Positions 50,559-62,042 of a stretch of DNA of 64,000 nt are shown here, piece after piece (within the stretch, counting starts at the first letter, position 1; each line of letters starts with the position of its first letter). Origin of the DNA: Sthenelais limicola (Eukaryota > Annelida > Polychaeta > Phyllodocida > Sigalionidae); contig OW804097.1 in assembly GCA_942159475.1 (NCBI GenBank), positions 59,292,986 through 59,356,985 on the forward strand. The letters are read 5' to 3'. The notes under the pieces are model-generated. The model saw only the letters and a list, made by a program, of their open reading frames with translations. It ran no database searches and had not been told where the DNA came from. The position numbers and the translations under genes are program-made.

Positions 50559-51334
50559 CTATGAGTACCGTACAGCACTAACACGTATGTACATGTACTG
50601 AGAGTGCTGATTAGATCGGCATTATTTATACTTTTATAACTCCATTAACCATTAACAAGTACATTATTTTCTCTTATTTTTCTCTAAGTTTCAGAATGGT
50701 TGAACTTTTTTTCTTATGATTTTGTGAGGTTAAAAGAAAGTATAACAATGCAGAACAGATGCCATTTCTGGCCCAGCAAGCAAATCAGGCTGTGCCAACC
50801 ATTCCCCGGAATTTCCAGGGCAGCCATTAAAGGGCTTTACTAAGTAGGCCTATGTACTGGGTCTAAAGCACTCGTGGCCACATGACTATATCATGACTGT
50901 GTTTACAAGCCTAACGTGTATCAATATCTCCTGTTTATAGTGGTCTAATGTTGTCAACATTATCAAATACTGTCGAAAAAATGGTAATGATTTTGTTTAA
51001 TCTAATATACGGTTGCTCTATACTATAGTAACTCCAGCATACCCCTAGTACACTCCCCCTACTTATGCACTGGTATTAAACTCAGCACATTATTGGTATA
51101 TGCAAGGTATTATACTAAAATTCAGTATAGAAACTGGTTTTTGGAAGGTTTATCTAGCACAGAGCTATGAGCAGTCCTCCGGATAGTCATACACTGCCCT
51201 AGAGATAGACCATATATACGGTAATAGGAACCGCCTTGTAGTAGAAGCATGACTTATGTGAACAACAATCATCACCATCAAACTGTGGATGCTAAATACA
51301 GCCCACCACGAGAGGTCTCTCCAGACATGGTATA
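50559..51334. other. no feature recognised
   Basis: About 780 bp. The minus frame at 51165-51386 has no domain and enters the next MITE. Confidence 0.4.
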
Positions 51335-51718
51335 TGTGATGGGATGAGTCATAAGTGGCAACACATTGATTTTGAGATGTTAGCATATTTGGAAAGATGA
51401 GATCAAGGGTATTCCAATGATGGTAAACATTGAGACATCCAATAAGTAGTTCTATATTCTTTTATGTATGCCAAAAGAAATAGCTAGTTATGTTCCTTGA
51501 TGGGCAATCACTTTAGTAAAGTAGTTAAATACATTCCTTAAGATAACCTCAAATATGCATCTATATATTCAATACAGTCTTGATAATCGGTACATTTATG
51601 TTTGCTTCTAACAGCACCAAGCACCCCAAAGATGGAAACATTCTGAGCATGAAAAAACACTTAGGAAAATCATTATTTTTGGTGACTTATTACTATTTTT
51701 TCTGTAACACATCTCAGA
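51335..51718. repeat. family D MITE, near complete
   Basis: TGTGATGGGATGAGTCATAA at the left (shortened terminus), TTTTTCTGTAACACATCTCA at the right. Interior intact. Confidence 0.78.
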
Positions 51719-51950
51719 TATGCAGTTCTTTCTATCTGTGCCCATGACATAATCCCCGGGAGAGGGAGTAAGAATGGATATTCAGCAGATTTATGGAGTC
51801 AATACGCAGATATCTTCTTCGTCTCATAATCTCCAGGATTGTCACACAGGTGCAACACGCATGCGCAGAACTGATGTTCCTGACTCACAACACAAGTGCA
51901 TCTCACACAGTCTCACACATTTCCTTTAGATATATAGGTATGATTTATAA

Positions 51951-52030
51951 ATATATGTGATTTGTTACAGAATAGTGTGTCATAAGTCGCAACTATATAT
52001 TTAACATCGTAAAAACATATAAATTCTGCC
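51951..52030. repeat. family D MITE end fragment
   Basis: ATATGTGATTTGTTACAGAA then GTGTCATAAGTCGCAAC. Confidence 0.6.
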
Positions 52031-52759
52031 AATGATGCAATGGAATGCGAGTCTAGTGTCAAAACATGTCCCATACCTCTGATTGAATATCCCAACCATC
52101 TTTTTTATCAGGGCATGTTATTGACAATGGCATAGCGAGTTTGCATCAAAGCTGCACTCTAAGTTAACGTCGGTCAAAAACTAAAGATTTTCTTCGTTTC
52201 GTTTGGTTCATTTCCTATCTGTATTTGCAAGAAATAAAAAAATACTTCAGCATTTTCTCTGTCTAATGGCATGGCTGTCAGGGAATGGCAGAGCCAGCTG
52301 TCAGCCCGCTGAGCCCAAAGCCCCAGCAGTTCAAGGATCTGACAGCACCGGGATCTCTACACCATTAGAAACCATTTGCGAGCATCCTTTGAACTCTGTG
52401 AATACTTTCCAATACAGATTAAACAGGCTAAATGTCCATGCCCGGCCTATATCTATCTTGACTCTATAATTGAAAGTGATACACATGTCAACCGTCTATG
52501 ACAAAACATGCTGCAATCTGTCGATTTTCGCTGGTGTCATTTTAAAATCAGCTCTAGGCTATCTCGCAATCAAAATGACTCAGATTGGCAAAAAAAAACA
52601 GACCTTGTTGATGAAAGGCCATTAAAAGCGTATATAACTTCTACCAATGGCGAGGCGTTTTCAATATCTAGGTAAAAACATATATCCCCGAGCCTCGGAT
52701 TGAACATTCCAACCCTGCTTTGTATCAGGCCATATGCAATTGACAATGTTATACTTTAA
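52031..52759. other. no gene; family B end at 52147
   Basis: 52147-52200 carries AAAGCTGCACTCTAAGTTAA, CGTCGGTCAAAAACTAAAGA, the left end of B only. The 88-codon frame at 52203-52469 has no domain. Confidence 0.4.
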
Positions 52760-53670
52760 ATTTAGAAGGGGTGGGTCTCAAGACTTGCTGAAGGTGGGAT
52801 GATTACTTTAGTATTTAGGATGAACATCCAGTTTTAAGATATTCAAATATCAAGGCACCATGCAACCTTTGAAAAGGACAAAGGAAACATACGAGGAAGT
52901 CTTGGCCTTTATTTATGAATACTTTCCTTCAATTTTGTCCAGAAGTAAATCGCCCCAGATTCTACATTTTACTGTGATAAATTAGCTGCTTATGAGAAAA
53001 AGTTAACCTCTCTCTATAGTCTATTGGACCGTCTAGCCTCCCCCCCCCCCCCTCCCACACAAAGCACTTGATTGTTGTGTTGACAAACGTTGGTCATGCT
53101 CTGTTGAGCCTGACCAACTCCACCCGGTAGGTAGTGTGTTGATAGGTACTTATTTGGCAATGTTCGGTAAGCAATGTTTGGAACGGAATTCGGTAACCAC
53201 ATTTTTTGTTCGTTTTTTAAATATGGCCTTATGAAACTATTCCTTCCGTCCATGTTATAGAGTAGTATCACTGATATAGGTAGAGAGTGATAATAGCGTA
53301 GTTTTATGGGGAAAATACATCGGAAAACACATATCCCCTCGCCGTGCATAAGTATATAGCGAGAAACCCGATTTATTGGGCATCGGTCGAATGTTCAATG
53401 AATAGCCACGCTATGTACACATAGGCGATTAGATGCCGTCCGTCTAGTCATTTCTGAGTGAAGTCGTCAGCAAATGTACAATTAGCCTTCACCAATCCTC
53501 TTGAATTTGAATTTGAAAAACTTTGTATTTAATGCTTGATTGTGATAAAAGGGAACTCTCCAGCCAATGGCAGGTGTTCAAGTCCTCTTTATCTATCTTA
53601 CAAAAACATTTTAGTAGTGAACAATATCACTATTATTTCAGTTTTATGGTATATTTATACAAAGAAATAT
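52760..53670. repeat. dispersed repeat J, copy 2, with a 520-bp insertion
   Basis: 52760-52945 matches 45440-45270 reversed (AGAAGGGGTGGGTCTCAAGA, GAGGAAGTCTTGGCCTTTAT). 53453-53670 matches 45255-45008 reversed, starting with the family A terminus (GAGTGAAGTCGTCAGCAAAT). The ~505 bp in between has no counterpart at 45 kb; it includes a C-run at 53041-53052 and nothing else recognisable. Confidence 0.7.
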
Positions 53671-53881
53671 TTCTTTTGGTTGTAATAGCTGAGAAGGCAG
53701 CTTTCGGGGAGTTTCAATAAACATGATGGGGTATCATCTTTGCATGAAGCGTCTAGTAGTAAATCTAGCTAAAGGACATTTATGATATTTTATACTCCAC
53801 ATAACAGAGGCAGGGTGTAAAATGATTTGTAGTTGCGTCAAGTAAATCTATCCCTCTGTGTGATCTGTAGTAATGGAACAC

Positions 53882-53931
53882 AATGTGATATGTCACAGAT
53901 AAATGAGTCTAAAGTCGCAGAAATTGGATAT
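53882..53931. repeat. family D MITE end fragment
   Basis: ATGTGATATGTCACAGATAA then TGAGTCTAAAGTCGCAG, cut off where repeat F begins. Confidence 0.6.
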
Positions 53932-54290
53932 CATTTACTGCCGTCTATTTTTGTATCTAACGCAAACTATAATTAGAGATTATATGGGTTATATTACCCA
54001 CACAGACAAATGTACTTACTATTTGTTATCCATCTCTCTATTTTGTATATATACCTATAACTACAACACTTTTAGACTAGTCATATATAACTTGTATGTT
54101 ATTATACACCAATCGTGTATTAGCTGTAGCTAGTTATTATAAAAATAGGGTTGAATTGTTTAACATAAATACCCTGTGAGGGATGAAACTGAAAAGCTCT
54201 ATATATGAGTCTCTTCCAAAAAGATCATTGTAAATCTGTGTAAGGATTATAGATCAAATAAACACTGTTTATCAACTATCAATTATACAC
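53932..54290. repeat. dispersed repeat F, copy 2
   Basis: ATCATTTACTGCCGTCTATT, CACAGACAAATGTACTTACT, ATACCCTGTGAGGGATGAAA. Confidence 0.75.
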
Positions 54291-54378
54291 TGATAAAAAG
54301 TCTTTCTCCAATCACATTATCAACTTAATGTAATATAATCTAACCCATAGAATTCATTCATTCATTCATTCATACATA

Positions 54379-54512
54379 TGTGACGTTTCACAGATAAATG
54401 AGTCACAAGACACCATCATAATTATTTGAAAAGATGAGATCTAGCGGATTCCAAGATTTGAAAAATATACTTTTCGTGCGACTTTTGACTCATTTAACTG
54501 TAACACATTACG
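54379..54512. repeat. family D MITE, short deletion form (134 bp, TA-flanked)
   Basis: TGTGACGTTTCACAGATAAA at the left, ACTGTAACACATTACG at the right, TA on each side. The central ~250 bp of D is missing, the usual way in which MITEs shrink. Confidence 0.78.
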
Positions 54513-54536
54513 TATATTTAATATATAGGCCCCTAC

Positions 54537-54736
54537 CTGTAAGATGTTTGTTTCCGAATGTTAAAGTGGCTCAGCTCATCCGAGAGGTCCCAGGCTTGGT
54601 CGTCATCCGTCATGGAATAGTTATCCGGGGGACAAAGCAGGGTGGGAGTGAGGGTGGCTCCCCGCTCCCCGACTACACCCCTTCCCTCCCTTTCTCCCCT
54701 GCCGCCTCCCCCGCTGTTGCCTCCGCAGGCGGCCAT
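54537..54736 (-). CDS. candidate first coding exon of a host gene
   Basis: Minus-strand ATG at 54736 in a strong context (GGGAGTATGG: A at -3, G at +4). It is followed by 66 open codons and a consensus donor CAG|GTAGGG at 54537/54536. The peptide begins MAACGGNSGGGGRGEREGRG. It ends with DDDQAWDLSDELSHFNIRKQ then TSY, an acidic, coding-like stretch. The segment is markedly GC-rich in AT-rich surroundings, as first exons often are. A G/A-rich stretch lies upstream (54930-55150). No domain was recognised. A shorter exon using the acceptor-like CTTCACGCAG at about 54758, with the ATG internal, is also possible. Confidence 0.38.
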
Positions 54737-54866
54737 ACTCCCGGGCGGCCTCCTCGACCCTGCGTGAAGCCCCACTCTTCATATACTACTCAGTCTCGTA
54801 TCCACCCACATGTGGGATGTTGAAGTGCTGCAAGTGAATGGAGAGAAGAAGATGAAGCCATATATG

Positions 54867-54925
54867 GGTCAAGTCGTCAGACAATGTAAACTAATTGTTT
54901 CTTATCATTCCTCTCAAATAACCCC
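54867..54925. repeat. family A MITE end fragment
   Basis: GGGTCAAGTCGTCAGACAAT and CTCTCAAATAACCCCCAA. Confidence 0.6.
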
Positions 54926-54929
54926 CAAC

Positions 54930-55150
54930 GCCACAGGTGAGCGAGAAGTGAGAGAAGGGGTAGGGAGAAGTGAGAGGGGAGAGAGAAAGGAGAGAGGGGA
55001 GCGGGAGAAGGGAGAGAGGGAGAATTAAGTGAGAGAGGGGAGAGAGAAAGGAGAGAGGGGAGCGGGAGAAGGGAGAGAGACGGGAGGGAAGAGAGAGAAG
55101 GGAGAGAGAAAGGGAGGGAGGGAGAGACCAGAGGGGGAGAGAGAGAAATA
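54930..55150. repeat. polypurine tract
   Basis: GAGAGGGGAGAGAGAAAGGA occurs at least twice in a 220-bp G/A-rich block. No hairpin end like that of the 8.6 and 23.4 kb repeats. Confidence 0.85.
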
Positions 55151-55191
55151 GGTGAAGCTATTATATCTAGATAATTATATGGATCTATGGA

Positions 55192-55425
55192 TTAAGTCGT
55201 CAGAATAATACAATTCGCCTTATATTTACCAATCATTTCAAATAATCCAACTTTAATTACGACGAAAATTAGGTTCAAAATACAGTTCAGTATAACTGAA
55301 CAGACTTTGTTATTAAAGGCAATACCAACTACTTACATCAGATATACCAAGTAGATTTCATATTAGCAGAATTAAGCAGAATTCTAGTAAATATTTATAT
55401 GTAGAGGTGTCGATTTTTGCGACCT
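55192..55425. repeat. family A MITE, complete but diverged
   Basis: AAGTCGTCAGAATAATACAA at the left, GTAGAGGTGTCGATTTTTGC then GACCTGTCCCA at the right. Confidence 0.7.
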
Positions 55426-55753
55426 GTCCCATGCATATAACAATTTGCTTACGATTTCTGTGATAAGACTATTAATAAATTAATTAAATCACGACAACAG
55501 ATAATGATCATACACCATGTTATTATCTTAATTTCTTTTAAAAGCCTTAAATTATACCTCCTTGATATTATTCTACATCACAATCAACATATTAAACCAA
55601 GCTCCCTCACATATCTCATTACATTTAAAGGCTTTACCAATAGGGAAAAAAGAATAATTAGAATAATTACCACACCAAGATTTATTTCTAAGTTCTTCAT
55701 AGATTTTGTGAGATTACTTAGTCATCATATTCCCTATGTAATCCCTTCCCATA
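55426..55753. other. no feature recognised
   Basis: AT-rich. The 84-codon frame at 55504-55758 is hydrophobic and AT-driven. Confidence 0.35.
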
Positions 55754-56137
55754 TGTGATGTGTTACAGAGAAATGAGTCTAAAGTCGCAAAAATTATATT
55801 TTTCAAATGCTTTTTCACAAGATTTCTTCGTAGGAGTGTTTTGATCATTGGGATGTGGAATGCTCTTACTGGTAGCAATACATGTACCAAATCCCGAGAC
55901 TGTATTTGATATGTCTCTGTGTTCTAAGGTCGTCCTAAAGAAGTATATTTAACTACTGCACCAGTGATACATAGATATCAGTAACTGTTTTATCAAACAT
56001 ACAAAGATATAAAAGTACTTATTAGCTAGATGTGCTAAAGGTTAACATCGTTGGAATAAGCTTAATCCCATCTTTTAAAATACAATGGTATCTCAGAATC
56101 AATTGCCTTATGACTCATTCTTCTGTGACACATCACA
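55754..56137. repeat. family D MITE, complete copy (384 bp)
   Basis: TGTGATGTGTTACAGAGAAA at the left and CATTCTTCTGTGACACATCA CA at the right. TA on the left, TG on the right. Confidence 0.83.
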
Positions 56138-57115
56138 TGTCTATTCTGTCCCGAAGCCTTTGCCTTTGTAATGAAGACTAGTATATCAACCTCTCCCCTC
56201 ACATTGTCTGGGATGCTAGTCCAAATCGGTTTACCTTATAAAATATACTGCCTTCTTTTTTGCCTTTCATTTTCTCTCTCCTTGCTCTACGAATTTAAAA
56301 CATGTTCCCTCTCCTATTTCTTGAATATAAACCAACATTATCAATTGTTTTATACTTATCTTGCCAGTCACAAAGTAATTTAAGACAGGTCCGTGTTTGA
56401 ACACGTGCGTTAATTCCTCTCAATTGTACCTGGCTTCTGTTTTTCCTTCATTGTTTAACTTTGTATTTTATCATTATTATTGTTAATAGCAAGTTGGATA
56501 AAGTCCGCTATGGTTATTTATGGTTCATTATGGATGGATTGAAAAGGTTTTTTTATTCAGGAAATAACATTATATCACATTTGACAATATTCTCAATTTG
56601 ATTTATTATTCTTTTCAGAAATAGTTAATGCATACCTCTACAATAATTATGATATAACAGATAGAACTAAGTTATGTACATATCTACACTCTTCGAGGAT
56701 TTAATTTATTCCTCGATAAGAGGCGAGCCAGTCGCTTATTCTAACCAAATCTTTGTCGTAAGTTTTTCTGGTCTGCTTTGTTCACTCATAATTCAGTTAC
56801 ATTAGCGAATTGCATCTAACAGTATAAGTAAAATATAATCGTGATATTGTTAAAAAAAACCATATATGTATGTAATGTAAGTATGGACTTACCAAATGCG
56901 GTTATATATATAAATTAGAAAATATTTCGTATCCATTTTCACGGTCGTATTATCTGATTATATTGTTTTGGGTTTTTTAAATTGTAAATTGTATAGCAAT
57001 GTTATATCAAAGCATTTAATTATTTATAAAATGTTTGCATTGTAAATCAATCAAGATTAGCTAAGAACAGCAACATATTGTTGTATTGCTTTTCAATTTC
57101 ACTGAATAAATAATC
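56138..57115. other. about 1 kb without a recognised feature
   Basis: AT-rich with no repeat ends; no supported frame. Confidence 0.4.
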
Positions 57116-57299
57116 TTAAAGCTGCACTCTCAGTTAACGTTGTTCAAAAACTGAACATTTTCTAATTCTTGTTAGACTTCGAATTCTTGTATAATGATAT
57201 AACAGCAGCAGAATATGGATAAACACAGTCCTATAAGTCATAATATGTCTGAATTTGGTCAGGTTTGTTTTGTTGTAATAGCTGAGAATGCAGCTTTAA
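57116..57299. repeat. family B MITE, 184-bp deletion form
   Basis: TTAAAGCTGCACTCTCAGTT at the left, GCTGAGAATGCAGCTTTAA at the right, TTAA at both extremes. About 170 bp of the interior is missing compared with 59634-59989. Confidence 0.85.
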
Positions 57300-57339
57300 G
57301 CTAAAACTAAAACTGATGTTGAATTCTGTTCCTCACTCT

Positions 57340-57640
57340 AACAGCAATAGACCAGAAGTATAGTAAGTTCTAAGATAGAACTCAACAAGAGATCACTCGG
57401 GAAAGACGGGAAAACAACGCACACATGTTTTGTGAATGCGTCACCCTATATCCATCTCGAGTTAAGTTCTATTTCTATGCCATGATATATATATATTTTA
57501 GTCTTATTTAATCATTATTTACCTTCAGTTAATGTCTCGCAACCCTCCAACTCGGCAAAAGCAGACGCCTACAATGTTGCGTCATGAAATGAGCATCATT
57601 GATTGGCGCAACTTGATTTATGTGACTAATCAAAATAGCA
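57340..57640. repeat. dispersed repeat H, copy 2
   Basis: Reverse-orientation match to 41050-41400: CATGATATATATATATTTTA, TTAATGTCTCGCAACCCTCC, GCATCATTGATTGGCGCAAC, TAATCAAAATAGCATAG. Confidence 0.75.
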
Positions 57641-57922
57641 TAGTAAATTGGGTGCATTTGAAAAGCAGATTCCACTAGTGAAATCTATGTATGCATATAT
57701 ATATTTGCAAGGGTCTAATCTGGCCATGTTTTTGTGGATACACACACCTATCTATCTTGGCATAAAGCATTGGATATATATCTTTTCCATACCGATATCA
57801 ATGAGATATTGTTTTGTGGGGATATCGTCCCCATATTAACATTAATGACATATTGTCGTGTTTTAAGCTTAGCCATTCTTTTTAAAAATAGCAAATGCGT
57901 TTTGCAACTCTCAACTTCCAAC

Positions 57923-58093
57923 AGGGTGAATTTCCTTTTGATTGTAGTTAATTACCTAAAGTGGGTAAAACCTAGAGCCAAGATGGCTGCCATGATGGCC
58001 AATTATCGTGACATGGCATGTGGATACAACAGAACAGAGACAGACGCTTCCTCAAAGGCTAATTACAGACCTGAGAATGAGTGGGAAGACTGA
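57923..58093 (+). CDS. weak candidate terminal exon
   Basis: A pyrimidine-rich acceptor-like CAACTCTCAACTTCCAACAG ends at 57922. The frame then reads VNFLLIVVNYLKWVKPRAKM and later MANYRDMACGYNRTETDASS before TGA at 58091-58093. The CAAGATGGCTGCC around 57985 is a YY1-type sequence and could instead mark a start region. No domain was seen, and the 119-codon frame from 57734 may be chance. Confidence 0.18.
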   Translation, partial: RVNFLLIVVNYLKWVKPRAKMAAMMANYRDMACGYNRTETDASSKANYRPENEWED

Positions 58094-58278
58094 ATTACAT
58101 CGATAATATGTTGTGATATCCAGCCACTGTGTGATATTAGCGACGCCCAAATGAAATGAGTGTATGATATTAGTGATGACCCGATGCATCTTGTCCCGAT
58201 TACAAAATGGTCGGGATGATTAAGTATCAAGGATAGACAAAGGCTTAATTATAAGGAATTATGACAAATTTATATATG

Positions 58279-58577
58279 AGGGGGTCAGGTCATCGGAAAA
58301 TATACAATCAGCAGCTCTACACCTGTGTCACAGAAAAATGAGTATTTCTATATTTTCTGTTTGATTAGTTTCTGTTTGAAAAAAACGTTTGCAATATGTC
58401 TGGGTGTACAATTACTAGTAAATAAGCTAAATATACTCCATAGGATGTTTATGCGAGCTATATATGAGTATATTTGGTATTGTGATGTTTCAAACAACAG
58501 GTTCGATTATGTTGAGCTGTATTTTGAACCCCATTTCTATCTTTAATTTGGGTTATTCCTTCTGGACAACTTGACCC
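58279..58577. repeat. family A MITE with family D inserted or exchanged
   Basis: 58279-58320 is the A left end (GGGGTCAGGTCATCGGAAAA, CAGCTCTACAC). 58321-58455 is D (CTGTGTCACAGAAAAATGAG, TACAATTACTAGTAAATAAG, TACTCCATAGGATG). 58460-58577 resumes A (GAGTATATTTGGTATTGTGA to CAACTTGACCCA). Confidence 0.72.
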
Positions 58578-58702
58578 ATTTTACATATTGATTTCATGTG
58601 TATACGTAGGGTGTCAAATAGCAATCAAATAAAACAAAACAAAAAGACGGGCGTGTTTCCACTGAGATCTGTTTGAAGGATTAGGTTTCTAAAGATAGAC
58701 CT

Positions 58703-58918
58703 ATGCTGACGTTGCAAAGTCATGCTGAAGGCATTCATTACAGCAGTAAGATGGAACGGAAGGAACTGATTAAACTAATTTTACATCATGATGTAAGTTG
58801 TACATATGACCCTCGTGTAGAATGGAGAGGAGCTAGCATAGGTTCATGTAGCACCGCTGGAGGAGGAGCAGCGAACAAGGCAGCAGGATTTGAGGCTTTT
58901 GATTATCAACAATGAAGG
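58703..58918 (+). CDS. candidate exon(s), + strand cluster
   Basis: The frame is open from 58703 to TGA at 58916-58918. A possible acceptor, GCATTCATTACAG, ends at 58743. A consensus donor, GAT|GTAAGT, follows at 58793, defining a 49-bp exon reading KMERKELIKLILHHD. If unspliced, the frame continues with SCTYDPRVEWRGASIGSCST and an Ala/Gly stretch. No domain was recognised. Confidence 0.24.
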
Positions 58919-58929
58919 CTGTGAAGGAT

Positions 58930-59286
58930 CTGTGTTTCTCTATAGATCTACTTCTCTTCCCTTTTGCCTTCCTCCCTTGCTCTCTCTCACTTTCTCTCCT
59001 TTCTCCTTTTCTCTCTCTAACAGCAAGGAATGGTGAAGGTGTCTCTCCCTGATTATGTGACCCTATTTCTGACTCTCGATCTCTGGCTCTGACTCTCTCT
59101 CTCCCTCCCCCCTCTCCCTCTTTCTCGTTCTCTCTCCATCCCTCTCTTTCACACTTTTCTCTCTCTGTGTCCCTCCCTCTCTGTCCCTTTCTCTGTATCT
59201 CAGTTTCTCTGTCCTCTCGTTCCCTCTCCCTCTCTCCCGCTTTTCCTCTTTCTCACTTTGTCTTTCCCTCTCTCTATCTCTCTGAG
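58930..59286. repeat. CT-rich tract
   Basis: About 350 bp dominated by C and T with short interruptions. It ends directly at the AG before the next candidate exon and could act as an unusually long pyrimidine tract. Confidence 0.85.
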
Positions 59287-59358
59287 GTTATGGAATCAAT
59301 ACCATGGCATTATCTGAGGGGCAATGGACAGGAGCAGAACACGTAGAGGAGAATATTT
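59287..59358 (+). CDS. candidate internal exon (72 bp)
   Basis: Preceded by the CT-rich tract and AG at 59285-59286; ends at a consensus donor, T|GTGAGT (59359). Only one frame is open across it. It reads YGINTMALSEGQWTGAEHVE then ENI, polar and coding-like. Both splice signals are better than average, but the CT tract makes an AG acceptor likely by chance. Its phase does not join directly to the 60434 candidate, so any real gene would need another exon between them. Confidence 0.3.
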
Positions 59359-59633
59359 GTGAGTTGTAAATTGGATGAAAGAGAAATCCCTTCCGGGGGA
59401 GACATATTCCTGAATAAAAGAAATGTGGAAACGTGTCCCTACTTTTGACTGACTTGACTAGAATTCATAATTCACGATCGAAGAGAGGTAACGCTCTTGG
59501 TATAAAATGTCGATGCATGCCGGCTCGTCGAGGAATGTAAACACAGAACAGGGGGTTCTGGCAGCGTGTGCTTGCAGAGCTATAGTCAGGGACTGAGAGG
59601 TGGGGGCTGAACTGTGCCGTTCCTCTTCTGTAA

Positions 59634-59989
59634 TTAAAGCTGCACGCTCACCTAACATCGGTCAAGAACTGAGCATTGTCTATATTTTTGTTCTGCCATT
59701 CGTTTCAACCCATCTAAAAGTCATTTGACCACAATTTTGGACGATTTTGTCCAGTTGTTTTGCTACAGGGCTTCTAAAACCTCCTCATTTGTACTTGGAG
59801 GACCCGCCCAAATCCTCTCCAGTGAAGACTTCCCTTATTATCGATCACTGGCGGCCGTTTTTGCTGGACTAATTCTTGTATAGACATATAACAGCAGCAG
59901 AATGTTGATAAATTCAGCCCTATAAGTCATAAAAATGAGTGAATTTGGTAATATTTGCTTTGCCATAATATCTGAGAATGCAGCTTTAA
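59634..59989. repeat. family B MITE, complete copy (356 bp)
   Basis: TTAAAGCTGCACGCTCACCT at the left; CTGAGAATGCAGCTTTAA at the right. TTAA lies at both extremes and may be the target duplication. This is the best full-length B in the window. Confidence 0.87.
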
Positions 59990-60433
59990 CAGAGCAATGT
60001 ATATTTTTAAAGTGTTAAATTCACAAGGTCTGTTTAATCTTTGATCATAATATCTTGCGTAATTTTGTAGTAGTCCTAATTGAGAGAGCCCTTGCTACTT
60101 GGAAGAGTAGAGGTTGGGTTGGATATTGAAGTAATAATAAGGCAGGAGTAGAGTTTTAAATATTGTATATTTCAATATCAATAACAGACAGTTAGACAGT
60201 CATTAAAAACATAAAGTTCAAACAAAATAATTGGCAGTTAAATAAGCTTTAAAGATGAAAGTTCTGGATCCCACCTGTAGATATGCATACCACATCCCTC
60301 ATTATTGACAGAATAGGTTTCTATAAGTTTATCATTTCCAACAATCCCTATTTTGTAATTACAAAGGTATTTTAATTACAAATTTCGAAGTAATTGCCAG
60401 CTTAAAGGTTATGTACCAAAGCATTTCAACCAG
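59990..60433. other. no feature recognised
   Basis: AT-rich, about 440 bp. Confidence 0.35.
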
Positions 60434-60516
60434 GACATGTATGGCTCAGAGCAGCTCAGACTTATGAGCAAACAGCTGTTGGGTGAACTCATGAGATCTC
60501 TTAAAGAGAATCGTGT
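60434..60516 (+). CDS. candidate internal exon (83 bp)
   Basis: Acceptor-like CATTTCAACCAG ends at 60433; the consensus donor GT|GTGAGT lies at 60517. The frame reads DMYGSEQLRLMSKQLLGELM then RSLKENRV, a likely amphipathic helix of host-protein character. It stops at TGA immediately after the donor, as expected for intron sequence. This is the most coding-like short segment outside the retrotransposons. Gene identity is unknown. Confidence 0.38.
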
Positions 60517-61734
60517 GTGAGTACTGACGAATGAGGAGATGAGGAGGGGGACCGTCTGTGAATCAATTGTCAGCTTACCAGGAAATGAAAGTTCATTTTA
60601 AGGATAAAAAAAGTTAACAAAAGGCTCATTAAGTATTAATTATTTCCTTAATTAAATCGGTTTAACAAGTAAACCTACTTACAATAGAAATACTTTTTAG
60701 ATTTCCTAAATGTTAACATCATTCGAATCCACGTTTACAATTCCAACTTTTCAAATGTGCTGGCATCTCAGAATCCATTCTTTTCAACTTTGTCTCATTT
60801 TACTGTGACAGTAATTTAAAGTCAATTTTTATCAAACCGTTCTTTGAAAGGTCATTGAAATCAAGTGCAATCAAGTTCATTTCTCACATTTCTTCTCCAA
60901 CATCAGTATTTCGCAACGTAAACGTTCAGATGTTGAGAGCTTTAATTTTAGAAAGTGTAGGCGATAGCCAACAAGATTTTTTCTTTTGACGGAATTACGG
61001 GTGTAAATAATGTAAATTCGTAAATATTTTCTTTTCTTTTTTGCTATGGGGAGTGTGTGTGTGTGTGGGGGGGGGGGGGAGGACAGATTTGTCAATACTT
61101 CGAAGTTTTCAAAAATATTGATTTTAGTATAAATACTGAAATCCCTGGGAAAATTATAAATTATTGTGAGTAAACAGAATAAATGCTTTCAAGTCAAATC
61201 AACAAATATCTAAGAAAACAACTATTATGTCTTAAGAAATAAACCTCAATAAAAATCACTTAAAGAGACCTACGTATTCGTTTATGTAAAATGCCCCATT
61301 GTCTCTCTCTGTCTACACTCAGAATTATCTTTTTAACTCTAAAGTATGATGACATGAAGTATGATTTAATTAAGATTTCTTTTAAGAGATTGTATTCTAT
61401 GGTCCTTGGTTGACGTTGTTAGCATGGCAGTGTGTGTAGGGGAGAGGGCAGGGTGCCCCATGACCCCCCCCCCCCCCGCTCCCGCTACCCCCAATAATTT
61501 CCCAGGGTAACTGAGAGACAGTGGCTTCCCAAAGAAGGGAGACAAACAGTGATCACGGGCGCAACAGCACGCACTGCCTCCAACCCGACCACCTTGCCCC
61601 ATGTCAGGTCAATAACTATTGACCAACGTGTTCCTGAGCCAATACACGAATTATAGTTAACCCACAGCCCACCAGGGGTTTATTGCAGACACCACGCAAC
61701 ATGGCTTAGTGTAGGTAACTAGGGTATGTATGGG
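60517..61734. other. no gene; family D end and homopolymer runs
   Basis: 60690-60815 is the right part of a D copy (CCTAAATGTTAACATCATTC, TCTCATTTTACTGTGACAG). 61053-61082 is (GT)n followed by a G run, and 61465-61478 is a C run. The 78-codon minus frame at 61366-61602 covers the C run and is not supported. Confidence 0.45.
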
Positions 61735-61990
61735 TGAATTCGCTAGAAAATGTACAATTCGCCTTCGCGTGCAATATTGCAATGCACACGAGTGCAATAT
61801 TCTAATTGACTGAAACCGACGAGTTAATTAACTGTTTTATGATATGGTTTAATGATATAAATAGAAAACATTTTTTAGTTAAATTTCAGCCCTAAACTTG
61901 GTAAAAACGCATTGTGGATATGACTACCACACGTAACTCACTAGTGAAATACGCACTGCGCATAACTCACTCTAGATACATTTTTCTCAA
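61735..61990. repeat. family A long form, inverted, one end
   Basis: Begins TGGGTGAATTCGCTAGAAAA and TTCGCCTTCGCGTGCAATAT, then AATTGACTGAAACCGACGAG, GGTAAAAACGCATTGTG, TAACTCACTAGTGAAAT. The far terminus is not recognisable. Confidence 0.65.
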
Positions 61991-62042
61991 AGCAATGCGT
62001 ACGTACTACATAATTATAATTAATAGATATGATCAATTAGTG

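Noticed and set aside
61366..61602. 78-residue minus ORF with Gly run
   Set aside because: The Gly run is the C homopolymer at 61465, and the rest has no domain or splice context.
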